Positions 1 to 8,658 are shown, numbered from the stretch's first letter. The stretch is 32,724 bases of DNA from Bacteroidota bacterium (GCA_013286985.1 JABDEQ010000022.1:1-32724); one strand, 5' to 3'. Program-made: numbers and translations. Notes: generated by a model not told the origin, from the sequence alone.

Positions 1-258
1 TCTGCGGCAAAAAGTATACCCGCTTTTCAAATTTATGACCCAACAGCCGTAGGAGGATATGCAGGGCCTACAGGATCAGTAATCAACGTTGAAAACCCTG
101 TTGCACAGTTATACCTGGAACAAAGCACCACCCGTACCAATAGTGCTTTAATCAATACTTTTGGTCAGGTTGATATAGTAAAAGGCTTTTATTATAAAAT
201 CAATTTTGGATACACCGATTACCTTACCCATGATTTTGATTATAAGCCACGCTACCAG
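1..258 (+). pseudogene. Internal fragment of a SusC/RagA-type outer-membrane receptor, in inverted orientation
   Basis: Frame 1 of the plus strand is open from base 1 and reads like the region after the plug of a SusC protein. It contains IYDPTAVGGYAGP, then NPVAQLYLEQSTTRTNSAL, then GYTDYLTHDFDYKPRYQV. These segments normally follow the GGYLDQKGIVDETGYN segment that ends the minus-strand SusC fragment at about position 259. The two pieces are therefore consistent with being consecutive parts of one gene (about 100-130 bases missing between them) but lie on opposite strands, tail to tail. The fragment has no start and runs off the window edge. Past about base 258 the frame is only antisense of the other fragment. 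Homology is judged by eye from family knowledge. Confidence 0.7.
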
Positions 259-1593
259 GTTATATCCGGTTTCATCAACAATACCTTTCTGATCAAGGTA
301 TCCTCCCGAAACACTATAAGTAGTGCCTTTGCCGCCGCCGCTGATATTCAGTTCGTAGTTTTGAATAGGCGCTGTGCGATAAATTGCATTTTGCCAGTCG
401 GTACTCGGGCCTAATGAGTCGGGCTTGTTAGCAAGTGGTAACCTCGCTACGCCTGCATTGTCATGCATGGCATTATCCACTTGTCCCCATTGCGTTGCAT
501 TTAATACGCTGAGTTTTTTCTGGATACTCTGAACGCCGTAATACGAATCGAATGAGATGGAGGTTTGGTTGCCCGAACCTGATTTTGTTGTAACCAAAAC
601 CACGCCATTGGCAGCCCGTGTACCATAAATAGCAGCTGCCGATGCATCTTTAAGTACAGATATGCTTGCTATATCGCCCGGCGCTATATTGCTTATGCTG
701 CTTACATACATACCATCCACCACATAAAGCGGAGTGGTGTTATTAATTGTACCCACACCACGCACTAATATGGACATGCCTGAACCCGGCGCGCCGCCCG
801 CTGATTCTACATCAACACCCGCTAACTTACCCTGAAGGGCCTTATCAACAGAACTTGAACCGGCTGTTACCAGGTCCTTAGCCTGCACGGATGCTACGGC
901 TCCGGTTAAGTCTGATTTTTTTATAGTTCCATAGCCAATTACTACTATCTCATTAAGCTTTGATTCATCGAGCTTCATGTGAATAGTCATTGACTTATCG
1001 GGCACCACAACCGCTTCCTGGGTTGTGTAACCGACGAACGAAAACACGAGCACTGCATTAGCGTTGGGCACATCTATCTTAAACTGGCCCTGGTTATCAG
1101 TCACCGCACCAACAGCGCTACCTTTAAGTTTTACGGTAACGCCTGGTAATGGGAGGTTCTTTTCGTCCAATACCTGCCCGGTTATGCTTAACACTACGGC
1201 CTGCACCGGTAACACTGCAGGAGTATTGGTTTTATTTTCCTGCTTGTTAATGAAAATGGTGTTTTGGATAATTACATAATTTAACTGCTCATCTTTTAAA
1301 CACTTGTTTAATGTTTCGTTAATTGAGGCATCTTTAATATTTACAGTTATTGTTTTGTTTTTGATATCTTTTGATTCGTAAAAAAAGACATAGCCCGACT
1401 GCTGATTAATTAAACTCAGTACCTTTTTTAGAGGGACATCGGTCTCGTTAATATTAATTTTTTGACTAAATACTTTGGCGCTACATTGTAGAAAGGTAAT
1501 TAGTAAGATAAAAGTCGTCAGCTTCATAACCAATAAGGTTTTTTGGGGCAGCCACGGTTTATTGATGGCTTTTAAAATAACATTTAAAGTCAT
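148..1593 (-). CDS. SusC/RagA-family TonB-dependent receptor, N-terminal part only (disrupted)
   Basis: This is the N-terminal part of an outer-membrane receptor that imports glycans or other large nutrients using TonB energy. A signal peptide is followed by an STN domain (about residues 45-115), typical of receptors that signal to a FecR/ECF-sigma pair. Next come a carboxypeptidase-regulatory-like beta domain (about 134-205, with ITGQVLDEKNLPLPGVTVKL) and the plug domain, which holds the TonB-box-like EIVVIGYGT and the SusC hallmark LKDASAAAIYGTRAANGVVLVTT. Receptor-like sequence ends at DETGYN (about base 259). The last ~37 residues before the stop at 148 are an antisense reading of an inverted SusC piece. 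Full SusC proteins have about 1000 or more residues, so the beta-barrel is missing. The gene lies 207 bp downstream of the FecR gene, the usual regulator-first order. No susD partner is visible because the window ends. Confidence 0.85.
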   Translation of the reverse strand: MTLNVILKAINKPWLPQKTLLVMKLTTFILLITFLQCSAKVFSQKININETDVPLKKVLSLINQQSGYVFFYESKDIKNKTITVNIKDASINETLNKCLKDEQLNYVIIQNTIFINKQENKTNTPAVLPVQAVVLSITGQVLDEKNLPLPGVTVKLKGSAVGAVTDNQGQFKIDVPNANAVLVFSFVGYTTQEAVVVPDKSMTIHMKLDESKLNEIVVIGYGTIKKSDLTGAVASVQAKDLVTAGSSSVDKALQGKLAGVDVESAGGAPGSGMSILVRGVGTINNTTPLYVVDGMYVSSISNIAPGDIASISVLKDASAAAIYGTRAANGVVLVTTKSGSGNQTSISFDSYYGVQSIQKKLSVLNATQWGQVDNAMHDNAGVARLPLANKPDSLGPSTDWQNAIYRTAPIQNYELNISGGGKGTTYSVSGGYLDQKGIVDETGYNLVAWLIIKIMGKVIGVSKIDFIIKAFYYINLTKSID

Positions 1594-1800
1594 ACTTTTG
1601 ATATGTTTGAGTTAATACACAATTTGCTGAAATGAATTTGTTGTCCTGAAAAGGAGGTTACTCAAATACGCGTGCCCTGATAGCCGTCGGGGTACGCATT
1701 TTTAATTAACCTGTAAGTGAGGCAATTGCCTTAAAGTCTCATTTGTATCTTTTTTCTCATAATTGATTTGGTTTAATTAATTGGATTGAATGGATATGGT

Positions 1801-2937
1801 TTACGGTTTTATAATAATGGTTTTGTTTTCGATGTGATAGGTTATCTTCTCGAAACTTAAAATGGCCAATAATTTGGAAGCATCAATATTTTTGGATATT
1901 TCGCCCGAAAACTCTCTTTGCGGTATTTCGCCTTCGTATTTTATATCAACATTGTACCAGCGGGCCAACTGGCGCATCACGCTTTTAATGTCATCGTCTT
2001 TAAAATAAAAGAAGCCATTTTTCCAGGCTACGGCTTCATTTACATCTACTTTAGCTATACTCATAGCACCATCCTTCAACATTACCTGCTCATTTGGCTT
2101 TATGGTTTTGCTTATGCCGTTTGATTGTACTTTAACCGAGCCTTCCAGCAGCGTAGTTTTAGCGGCAGGTTCGTCGGCATAAGCGTTTACATTAAAGTGG
2201 GTGCCTAAAACTTCAACAATTTGCCCGTTTGATATTACCCTGAATGGTTTATGCTGATTGTGGGCAACTTCAAAATACGCCTCTCCCGAAAGTTCAATTT
2301 CGCGTTTATTACCCGTAAAGGTTACCGGATATTTTAAAGAAGAGGCCGAGTTTAGCCAAACCTTTGTACCATCGCTCAGTACCAGTTGGTACTGCCCTCC
2401 GCGTGGGGTAATTACGGTATTAAAAGCGTTAACCTGTTGTTCTACGCTTACCCCGTTGCGTGTATAGGTAATTTGGCCATTTGCCTTTTTGTTTATTTTT
2501 ACCCCTTTATCATTAGCCAGTTCTCCTTTTTTGGCATCAGTTAATGCAATTGAACTTCCGTCAGATAAAATAAGTATGGCTTTATTGCCTCCTGGCGGGA
2601 TAGGCTGAAGAGTATGTATCGGTTTTATAGTTGCAGTTTGTTTTTTATCAGCAGTAAATGACCTGAATAGTGTCAATGATACAATTATAAAACCGGACAC
2701 AGCGGCAGCTACCTTTAGGTATCGAAAGTAGTTGTGTTTTGCCCTGGGGCGTATTTTAACCAATAATTTTAATAAATTATCCTGCTGGCTATCCTCCAAT
2801 TGCTGGTCATCGATATCAGGCAATTGGGCATTTTTTGAATAGTTTACATACCAGCTTTCAACCAAAGCTTTTTCATCATCGGTTACATTACCGGCTAAAT
2901 ACCGGTTCAATAAGTCTGCTGCGTCTTTTTTAGACAT
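1801..2937 (-). CDS. FecR-family anti-sigma factor
   Basis: This inner-membrane regulator holds or activates the ECF sigma factor encoded just upstream and is controlled by contact with the STN domain of the downstream receptor. The cytoplasmic N-terminus (about residues 1-75) carries the short helical region expected to bind sigma. A single membrane segment (VAAAVSGFIIVSLTLF) follows. The periplasmic FecR domain contains VITPRGGQYQLVLSDGTKVW and LNSASSLKYPVTF, then GEAYFEVAHN. The C-terminal DUF4974-type domain holds FFYFKDDDIKSVMRQLARWY. The length of 378 residues is normal. The ATG lies 69 bp after the sigma gene stop, so the two are probably co-transcribed. The inducing substrate cannot be told from the sequence. 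Confidence 0.93.
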   Translation of the reverse strand: MSKKDAADLLNRYLAGNVTDDEKALVESWYVNYSKNAQLPDIDDQQLEDSQQDNLLKLLVKIRPRAKHNYFRYLKVAAAVSGFIIVSLTLFRSFTADKKQTATIKPIHTLQPIPPGGNKAILILSDGSSIALTDAKKGELANDKGVKINKKANGQITYTRNGVSVEQQVNAFNTVITPRGGQYQLVLSDGTKVWLNSASSLKYPVTFTGNKREIELSGEAYFEVAHNQHKPFRVISNGQIVEVLGTHFNVNAYADEPAAKTTLLEGSVKVQSNGISKTIKPNEQVMLKDGAMSIAKVDVNEAVAWKNGFFYFKDDDIKSVMRQLARWYNVDIKYEGEIPQREFSGEISKNIDASKLLAILSFEKITYHIENKTIIIKP

Positions 2938-3006
2938 AATTGGTAGCGGAGCTGATGCCCCTGATTATGCTATATGCACCTAAGTACGCCGCTGGGAGTA
3001 GATGAA

Positions 3007-3576
3007 TCAGAAAAAAAATGAAAAAAATTTGCCTGATAGTTTTAGTCGTAAAACTTTTAAGGAATTATTTACCTGTTTTTTAACAGTGTGCGTACTAATC
3101 TGCAATTGTTCGGCTATTTCCTGGTGCGAAAGATTGCCATTTCTACTCATTTCAAACACCTGGCGCATTTTAGGAGGCAATTGAGATACCTCGGCCTCAA
3201 TTATAGCAGTTAATTGTTTCAGGCATATGCTTTCATCAGTTTCGGGCTGATGGTTGTTGATGAATGATTGCAGTGATGAGATATACTTTTGTTTAATTTT
3301 ACTATGCCTGAAATTATTGAGCATCTTATTTCGTACGGCTGTATACAAATAAGCAGCAATATTTTCGGCAGGATCAATATACTGGCGGTTATGCCACAGA
3401 TAAATAAAAACATCCTGCAATATGTCTTCAATTTCCTGTTCATCGGCAAGGTTTTTATAGGCGTGCCGGTACAGTATACCGTAATACCTATTGTGAATTT
3501 CGGTAAAAGCAAGCTCGTCGCTATCCTTTAACCGGTGCGCTAACTCCTGATCCGTATGAATCTTGTAACATGGCAT
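3007..3576 (-). CDS. ECF-type RNA polymerase sigma factor
   Basis: This is a sigma-70 family factor of the extracytoplasmic-function group, 189 residues long. Region 2 spans about residues 10-95, with EDILQDVFIYLWHNR as the -10 recognition helix and AYLYTAVRNKMLNNFR as the end of the region. Region 4 spans about 130-180, with LPPKMRQVFEMSRNGNLSHQ and EIAEQLQISTHTVKKQV as the helix-turn-helix. The short N-terminus and the order sigma-FecR-SusC fit a cell-surface signalling unit that switches on a nutrient receptor. The last residues (KFFSFFF) are encoded by an A-rich stretch at 3007-3030. A TAnnTTTG box lies 26 bp upstream of the ATG. Confidence 0.94.
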   Translation of the reverse strand: MPCYKIHTDQELAHRLKDSDELAFTEIHNRYYGILYRHAYKNLADEQEIEDILQDVFIYLWHNRQYIDPAENIAAYLYTAVRNKMLNNFRHSKIKQKYISSLQSFINNHQPETDESICLKQLTAIIEAEVSQLPPKMRQVFEMSRNGNLSHQEIAEQLQISTHTVKKQVNNSLKVLRLKLSGKFFSFFF

Positions 3577-3601
3577 TAATTGGTAAACAACAGGTTTGTT
3601 A

Positions 3602-3632
3602 CAAACATATATAGTTTTATTGCCAATATCAA
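3602..3632 (-). promoter_or_regulatory. Predicted promoter of the sigma/FecR/SusC unit
   Basis: Read on the minus strand, TATGTTTG (3609 to 3602) matches the Bacteroidota -7 element TAnnTTTG exactly. A TTG (3632-3630) lies 20 bases further upstream, near the -33 position. The predicted transcript would start about 20 bases before the ATG at 3576. Confidence 0.5.
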
Positions 3633-3976
3633 GTACTTAATTTGCACATGCAAAAACAAGGTATTTTTTACATATATTATTGATATAAAGCACTTTGCAT
3701 TGCATACAACCTGATTAAATACTTCCTTGTGCACAATCTTTCGGCTGTTTTTTTATTTTTTTAGATGTCAACGATACATTTTTAAATGCTCCGAGCTAAA
3801 TATCCACCCGTTCCCCTCCTCCGCCCCTCCAGGCATGTTACCTGATGGACGGGTACTTAAATAAGCCTGGTTTAACTGCAGCGTCACTCAATCTCCAATG
3901 TCAATAAAAAAGTTTATTTTGTATTTTTATCTTATCGATAATGAAAAGAACGTCATTAACGATAACCCTAACAACT
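3633..3976. other. Intergenic region between the divergent sigma factor and arr genes
   Basis: This AT-rich stretch has a short C-rich patch near 3800-3835. I see no RNA gene, convincing reading frame or strong hairpin. The segment 3941-3976 could extend the arr frame by 12 residues, but those residues do not resemble the family. Confidence 0.4.
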
Positions 3977-4423
3977 ATGGAAACAAACAAAATTGAAAAC
4001 AAACAAAATGACGCCACTCCTCGCCCTTTTGCTCAAACGTTTTTCCACGGCACAAAGGCTGACTTAAAGATTGGCGACTTTATTGAAATTGGTATTAACT
4101 CAAACTACGGACAAAAAAACAAAGCGAAATACATTTATCTTACCGCTACGCTTGATGCTGCTATTTGGGGTGCTGAACTTGCTTTAGGCGACGCGCGTGA
4201 AAGAATATATTTAGTAGAACCAACCGGCTCAATTGAGGACGACCCCAATTTAACAGACAAAAAATTCCCGGGTAATCCAACAATGTCGTACCGCTCAAAA
4301 GATCCGTTTAAGATTGTTGGCGAGATTACTATCTGGCAGGGACACTCACAGGAACAAGTCGCAACAATGAAAGGTGGAGTGGCAAAATTGAAGGAACAAG
4401 GTATTGAAGCTATAGAGGATTGA
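3977..4423 (+). CDS. arr: NAD(+)-rifampin ADP-ribosyltransferase (Arr)
   Basis: This small cytoplasmic enzyme transfers ADP-ribose from NAD+ to a hydroxyl of rifamycins and so inactivates them. The family signature is clear: FFHGTKADLKIGD near the N-terminus, YIYLTATLDAAIWGAELA in the middle, and VEPTGSIEDDPNLTDKKFPG followed by NPTMSYRSKDPFKIVGEI. The expected H-Y-D set corresponds to about His24, Tyr54 and Asp88/89, counted from the Met at 3977. The length of 148 residues is typical. I chose this ATG because the upstream alternative (3941) adds a low-complexity MKRTSLTITLTT leader absent from the family. The gene stands alone, with a minus-strand gene ending 37 bp downstream. No integron or transposon is seen around it, so it looks like a chromosomal resistance gene. 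Confidence 0.9.
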   Translation: METNKIENKQNDATPRPFAQTFFHGTKADLKIGDFIEIGINSNYGQKNKAKYIYLTATLDAAIWGAELALGDARERIYLVEPTGSIEDDPNLTDKKFPGNPTMSYRSKDPFKIVGEITIWQGHSQEQVATMKGGVAKLKEQGIEAIED

Positions 4424-4460
4424 AAAAGGGCTTTTTATAAGAGACAATCAATATCTAAAA

Positions 4461-5117
4461 TTATGCTGAAGCCAATTTTCCCGATCTGGCTATCAATGAG
4501 ATTGATGCCGCAAGCCACCAAATGGCTTGTATGCCGGCAATTGCAGTTACCCACATTGGGAGAACCAGTTGCAGCAAAAAAACCATCCCGATTACGCCAA
4601 ACGCAATCCCGAGGAAAAATGCAGAATACGAGAACATACGATGCAAAACATTTGCTCTATACAAAACAGCTCCCAACGCAATAAAAAGCGTTGGAGCAGC
4701 CACAATAAAATAAAGATGCTGTACAGCATGAATAGCATTTAAATTGATCACAATACCAATTTTGGGTGATATAAAAACAACCGCAATATAAAATGTAATT
4801 TCAATAAGGCTAACAATCATTAATACCACCGCACCAAACATAGTCATCCAGCCGGCGAGCGAATTTGTGGCCCCGGAAAGTTTAACAAGTGAAAAAGCAA
4901 AAAGCACGATCAGAACCGGCGCAATTGCCTGAAGCCATGCCCCCCATAAGATAGCAGCGTAATAGTGGTTTCCGAATTCAATTAATTGATTGAGTGTGGC
5001 ATTAGGCGCCGGACCCGGATTAATGTTAAACGAAATGATCAGCAGAACAACTCCCATAATGCCGCTGCATCCGCTAAGCACGCAAAACTTTCTTGAAGTG
5101 TTGTTTAGAGTTATCAT
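4461..5117 (-). CDS. Six-helix integral membrane protein, DUF4386-like
   Basis: This 218-residue, strongly hydrophobic protein has about six predicted membrane segments: GIMGVVLLIISF, AILWGAWLQAIAPVLIVLFA, GWMTMFGAVVLMIVSLIEI, LYFIVAAPTLFIALGAVLY, a segment around SAFFLGIAFGVIGMVFLL, and AIAGIQAIWWLAASISLI. There are no enzyme motifs. The overall pattern recalls DUF4386-type membrane proteins of Bacteroidota, but that assignment is by eye and uncertain. It converges on arr with a 37 bp gap and diverges from the XRE/pentapeptide gene. Function unknown. Confidence 0.7.
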   Translation of the reverse strand: MITLNNTSRKFCVLSGCSGIMGVVLLIISFNINPGPAPNATLNQLIEFGNHYYAAILWGAWLQAIAPVLIVLFAFSLVKLSGATNSLAGWMTMFGAVVLMIVSLIEITFYIAVVFISPKIGIVINLNAIHAVQHLYFIVAAPTLFIALGAVLYRANVLHRMFSYSAFFLGIAFGVIGMVFLLQLVLPMWVTAIAGIQAIWWLAASISLIARSGKLASA

Positions 5118-5446
5118 CGCTGGCTGATTTTAATAATTATAGTTTGTTTATCTCCGCCTATTTAAGTCACGCTTATATAAAACTAAGTTTTGAATGCCAA
5201 TACTCAAAATTAAATACCGGCCACTACAGCATCATATGCTTAAACGCATCTAAAATAATTACTTTATTACCAAGCCCCTATTTCATAGTTCAATCGATAA
5301 TATTTAAATTCCGACGTATACTACCACAGGTTGTTTAATAACAACCATAAGTAGCATAATTACAACTAATAGTGGCTGTATTTTTTATGATTATGGAAAT
5401 GAGGCCGAATATCTTTGTGGTGTCAAAAAAACAAAAAGATAGTATT
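5118..5446. other. Divergent intergenic region with promoter of the XRE/pentapeptide gene
   Basis: The region is AT-rich. TATCTTTG at 5410-5417 is an exact Bacteroidota -7 box on the plus strand and lies 29 bp before the ATG at 5447. A frame that starts with GTG at 5372 begins upstream of this box and is therefore unlikely to be the true start. Nothing else recognisable is present in 5118-5400. Confidence 0.5.
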
Positions 5447-6379
5447 ATGGAAACTAAGATGATCGGCAGCAAAATTGCCGAAGCACGAAAGAAATTCAAT
5501 ATTTCTCAAGCAGACCTTGCCGGACGACTGTTTATCAGCCCGCAAGCAGTGGGAAAGTGGGAACGCGGAGAATCAATGCCGGATATCATTACTTTAAATC
5601 GCCTCGCGGAAATTCTGGCTGTCGACCTGAACTATTTTTCAGAAAACTTCCCCCCTGCTGATGACACAGCTTTTAAGATGACCATTGACAACATGGAGCA
5701 ACCGGTACAGGAAGCTGCAAACCTATCTGGCCCGCCGGAACGGGAGCTGCTGACAAACTTTAGCGGGAGCAACCTTTCCAATACTGACTTCGCCGGCGTT
5801 ATAGCACATAAAAGGAAATTTAACGGGAGTGCGTTGCGCGGCGCTAACTTTGCGGGCGCAGATTTAACCGGCAGCTCGTTTACGGGCAGTGATGTAGGTG
5901 AAGCCAATTTCGATGGAACGAATCTGACAGACTGTGCCCTATCCGCCATTGACCTCACGGATGCGAGCTTCAACAAGACCATTCTTGTACGCACGGAATT
6001 CAGTAAATCAGGGCTGACCGGGGTAAAATTTACAGATGCAAAAATGATCGACGTTAAGCTAACCATGACCGACCTTAGAAAAACAGTCTTTGAAAACTGC
6101 AGCTTTAACGGTGTAGACTTTAAGTATTCTGATTTGCGGGGCATATGCTTTGATGGGCAAACCTTTACAGATGTATGGTTTGACAAGACGGCGCTGAACG
6201 AAGCTACATTTAAGGGCGCAACACTTAAAAATGTATCTTTTCGTCCTGCGTATGCCTTGACTAATAAATATTATCGTGGCCTCAAAACCATTTGCTTTGA
6301 CGATGCGACGATGGATAAGCTAACCTACGCCGCACTTAAAGGCATCGGGGTCGATTTGCCAAAGGTTACAATTCTATAA
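5447..6379 (+). CDS. XRE-type DNA-binding domain fused to a pentapeptide-repeat domain
   Basis: The N-terminus (about residues 5-62) is a Cro/C1-type helix-turn-helix: IGSKIAEARKKFNISQADLA then ISPQAVGKWERGESMPD. After a linker of about 35 residues, roughly residues 100-270 are pentapeptide repeats of the A(D/N)LxX kind, for example LRGANFAGADLTGSSF and GEANFDGTNLTDCALSAIDL. Such repeats fold into a right-handed quadrilateral beta-helix. In Qnr/MfpA proteins this helix mimics DNA and binds gyrase, but here it is tied to a repressor-like head, so the role is open: a regulator with a protein-binding or DNA-mimic module is one reading. The protein has 310 residues from this ATG. It stands alone with its own promoter and is followed by a 144 bp gap. 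Confidence 0.85.
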   Translation: METKMIGSKIAEARKKFNISQADLAGRLFISPQAVGKWERGESMPDIITLNRLAEILAVDLNYFSENFPPADDTAFKMTIDNMEQPVQEAANLSGPPERELLTNFSGSNLSNTDFAGVIAHKRKFNGSALRGANFAGADLTGSSFTGSDVGEANFDGTNLTDCALSAIDLTDASFNKTILVRTEFSKSGLTGVKFTDAKMIDVKLTMTDLRKTVFENCSFNGVDFKYSDLRGICFDGQTFTDVWFDKTALNEATFKGATLKNVSFRPAYALTNKYYRGLKTICFDDATMDKLTYAALKGIGVDLPKVTIL

Positions 6380-6498
6380 GGAAGTAAATGCTTTATTATA
6401 AACGCTCTTCGCGGAGCCTGATTTTAAGGGAGAAGATACCTATAGTCGTATAAATAATATCCTCTCTTTTTCATTTTACTGCCGCGTAAAAAAATTAT

Positions 6499-6506
6499 TA
6501 CCTTTA
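6499..6506 (+). promoter_or_regulatory. Likely -7 promoter element of the M13 peptidase gene
   Basis: TACCTTTA matches TAnnTTTG at seven of eight positions and lies 17 bp before the ATG at 6524. No clear -33 box is seen. Confidence 0.35.
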
Positions 6507-6523
6507 AGCAAATCTTACAGTTT

Positions 6524-8542
6524 ATGAATAAAGTATTTTATCTGTGTGTAGCGTTAGTTGTTTTGAGCGCATGGAAGTATCAGGATGGTCACAAGAAAAC
6601 TTTTATTGATGTAGCCGGAATTGACTCCCTGACAAAACCCGGCGACAATTTCTTTCGCTATGTTAACGGGCGCTGGTATGACACTGCTAAAATTGCCGGC
6701 GATCAATCAGGTGTAGGTTCATATAGTTTCATGAACATCCCCCAAAAGCAACTGTTGCAAAACATTCTGGACAGTGTTTCAAAAACCAAGAACAATATGG
6801 GAAGCGTTGAACAGAAGGTAGGTGACTTTTACGCTTCCGGCATGGATATGGCTACTATTAATCAACGTGGGTACCAACCCATTAAGCCAATACTTGCGCG
6901 TATTGATGCTATTAACGATATACCATCGCTGATCAAATTTGTAGCAGCAGAACTAAAAACTGGAAATAGTTCGGTTATTAGCTTTGGTATTTATCCCGAC
7001 AACAAAAACAGCAGCATCAACATTGCCCATGTTTCTCAAACTGGTATTGGTTTACCTGAAAGGGATTATTATTTTAAAACAGATTCATCTACACTCCAAA
7101 TTCAGCAAGCCTATAAAAAATACATTAGCACCTTATTTCAATTAACCGGGAGTGATGTTGCCGCAGCTACTAAGGATGCAGATATTACTTACAGCATCGA
7201 AAAACAAAATGCCGCATCGCATAAAACAAATATTGAACTAAGAGATGTAAAAGCAAATTACCATAAAATAGCGGTTGCATCCATCAGCAAAACACAAGCT
7301 AATATAGATTGGGAAACATTGCTTGCCGACTTAGGTGCAACAACCGATTCTATTGATATGGCCCAACCTGCTTATTACGATAAGTTAAATGAACAATTGA
7401 AAGCAATATCTATAAATGACTGGAAAATATATTTAAAAGCAAGCACCCTCCAAAACTACGCCGAAACGCTTAGTAAACCATTTGTAGATGCCTCATTTGA
7501 GTTTAATAAAGTATTATCGGGACAAGCCACACAAAAATCCCGCAGACAGATCATGACCGAAAACGTTGACAGTTATTTAGGGCAGGCTTTAGGGCAATTA
7601 TATGTAAAACGATATTTTAATGAGGATGCAAAAAAACGTGTGCTTGCATTGGTAAACAATTTGCAAAAATCGTTCGAAAACAGGATCAATCATTTGGATT
7701 GGATGAGTGACAGCACCAAACAAAAAGCAAAAGAAAAATTATACGCTATTACCAAAAAAATAGGTTACCCGGATAAATGGCGCAATTATGATAAGGTGCA
7801 GATTACCAGAACCAAATACTTTGAAAACATCCTGTCGCTTAACCAAAACAGTTATAATTTTGAATTGGCGAAATTGAACAAGCCGGTTGATAGAACAGAA
7901 TGGGGTACAACACCATCTACAGTTACGGCTTACTATAATCCATCGTTTAATGAAGTTGTTTTCCCCGCCGGTATTTTGCAATTCCCTTATTTTGATTTTT
8001 CGGCAGATGATGCCATCAACTATGGCGGCATAGGGATGGTGATTGGCCATGAAATGACACATGCCTTTGATGACCAGGGCGCGCAATATGATAAGGAGGG
8101 TAACGTAAAAAACTGGTGGACAAAGGAAGATTATCAAAAGTTCAGGGAGAAAACAAAACAGTTAGCTGATTTATATAGTTCATTTACCGTTTTAGATACT
8201 GTTCATATAAAGGGAGCCTTGACATTGGGTGAAAATACCGCCGATAATGGTGGTATTGCTATTGCCTATGATGCATTTAAGATGACGGAACAGGGAAAAG
8301 GAAATGTTAAAATTGATGGCTTTACGCCGGACCAGCGCTTCTTTTTGTCTATTGCCAGAATATGGAGGGTAAAAACACGAGATGCGTTTCTCAGGACCTA
8401 CGTGAACACCAATCCGCATTCACCGGCCATGTGGCGTGTAAATGGCCCACTAATGAATTTTGAACCGTTTTACAAGGCATTTAATGTACAGCCGGGCGAT
8501 AAAAATTACAAACCAGAAAACCAAAGAGTAAAGATTTGGTAA
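6524..8542 (+). CDS. M13-family zinc metallopeptidase (neprilysin/PepO type), exported
   Basis: This is a zinc endopeptidase that cuts oligopeptides, probably in the periplasm. The hydrophobic N-terminus (VFYLCVALVVLSAW) is a signal peptide or anchor. The M13 N-terminal domain begins at PGDNFFRYVNGRWYD. The zinc site is complete: IGHEMTHAFDDQGAQYD with His509, Glu510 and His513, and the third ligand motif GENTADNGG with Glu570 and Asp574. The closing NPHSPAMWRVNGPL and NQRVKIW are standard for the family. The length of 672 residues is normal. It is a single-gene unit with a strong terminator 58 bp after the stop. Confidence 0.95.
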   Translation: MNKVFYLCVALVVLSAWKYQDGHKKTFIDVAGIDSLTKPGDNFFRYVNGRWYDTAKIAGDQSGVGSYSFMNIPQKQLLQNILDSVSKTKNNMGSVEQKVGDFYASGMDMATINQRGYQPIKPILARIDAINDIPSLIKFVAAELKTGNSSVISFGIYPDNKNSSINIAHVSQTGIGLPERDYYFKTDSSTLQIQQAYKKYISTLFQLTGSDVAAATKDADITYSIEKQNAASHKTNIELRDVKANYHKIAVASISKTQANIDWETLLADLGATTDSIDMAQPAYYDKLNEQLKAISINDWKIYLKASTLQNYAETLSKPFVDASFEFNKVLSGQATQKSRRQIMTENVDSYLGQALGQLYVKRYFNEDAKKRVLALVNNLQKSFENRINHLDWMSDSTKQKAKEKLYAITKKIGYPDKWRNYDKVQITRTKYFENILSLNQNSYNFELAKLNKPVDRTEWGTTPSTVTAYYNPSFNEVVFPAGILQFPYFDFSADDAINYGGIGMVIGHEMTHAFDDQGAQYDKEGNVKNWWTKEDYQKFREKTKQLADLYSSFTVLDTVHIKGALTLGENTADNGGIAIAYDAFKMTEQGKGNVKIDGFTPDQRFFLSIARIWRVKTRDAFLRTYVNTNPHSPAMWRVNGPLMNFEPFYKAFNVQPGDKNYKPENQRVKIW

Positions 8543-8600
8543 TTCATTGGATATTTAATCTGGCTTATTTTCAAACGAAATTTGGCAAACATTATAAACA

Positions 8601-8630
8601 AAAGACCCTGCATGCAGGGTCTTTTTGTTT
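8601..8630 (+). terminator. Rho-independent terminator after the M13 peptidase
   Basis: A perfect 24 bp palindrome (arms AAAGACCCTGCA / TGCAGGGTCTTT, 8601-8624) runs into a T-rich tail. Confidence 0.85.
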
Positions 8631-8632
8631 AT

Positions 8633-8658
8633 GGCGGAGAAAGGGAGCATAATCGAAC
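8633..8658 (-). pseudogene. Possible degraded tRNA 3' end (tRNA-Ser-like)
   Basis: The plus strand reads GGCGGAGA, AAGGGA and TCGAAC in this order. These resemble the 3' end of the intact tRNA-Ser at 9732-9754, which has GGCGGAGA, AGAGGGA and TCGAAC in the same orientation. No complete tRNA can be folded here, and the T-stem does not pair. This could be a relic of integration at the tRNA 3' end, or a chance similarity. Confidence 0.3.

Noticed and set aside
3941..3976. Upstream ATG for arr
   Set aside because: The 12 added residues are low-complexity and not part of the Arr family N-terminus.
4423..4445. AAAAAG GG CTTTTT as a terminator between arr and the membrane protein gene
   Set aside because: The two-base loop is too small to fold as written and the stem is pure A/T and weak.
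5093..5338. 81-residue plus-strand frame in the divergent gap
   Set aside because: It overlaps the start of the membrane protein gene, has no family-like sequence, and sits in AT-rich promoter DNA.
5632..6186. 184-residue minus-strand frame
   Set aside because: It is an antisense shadow of the pentapeptide repeats, whose regular codon pattern keeps the opposite strand open.
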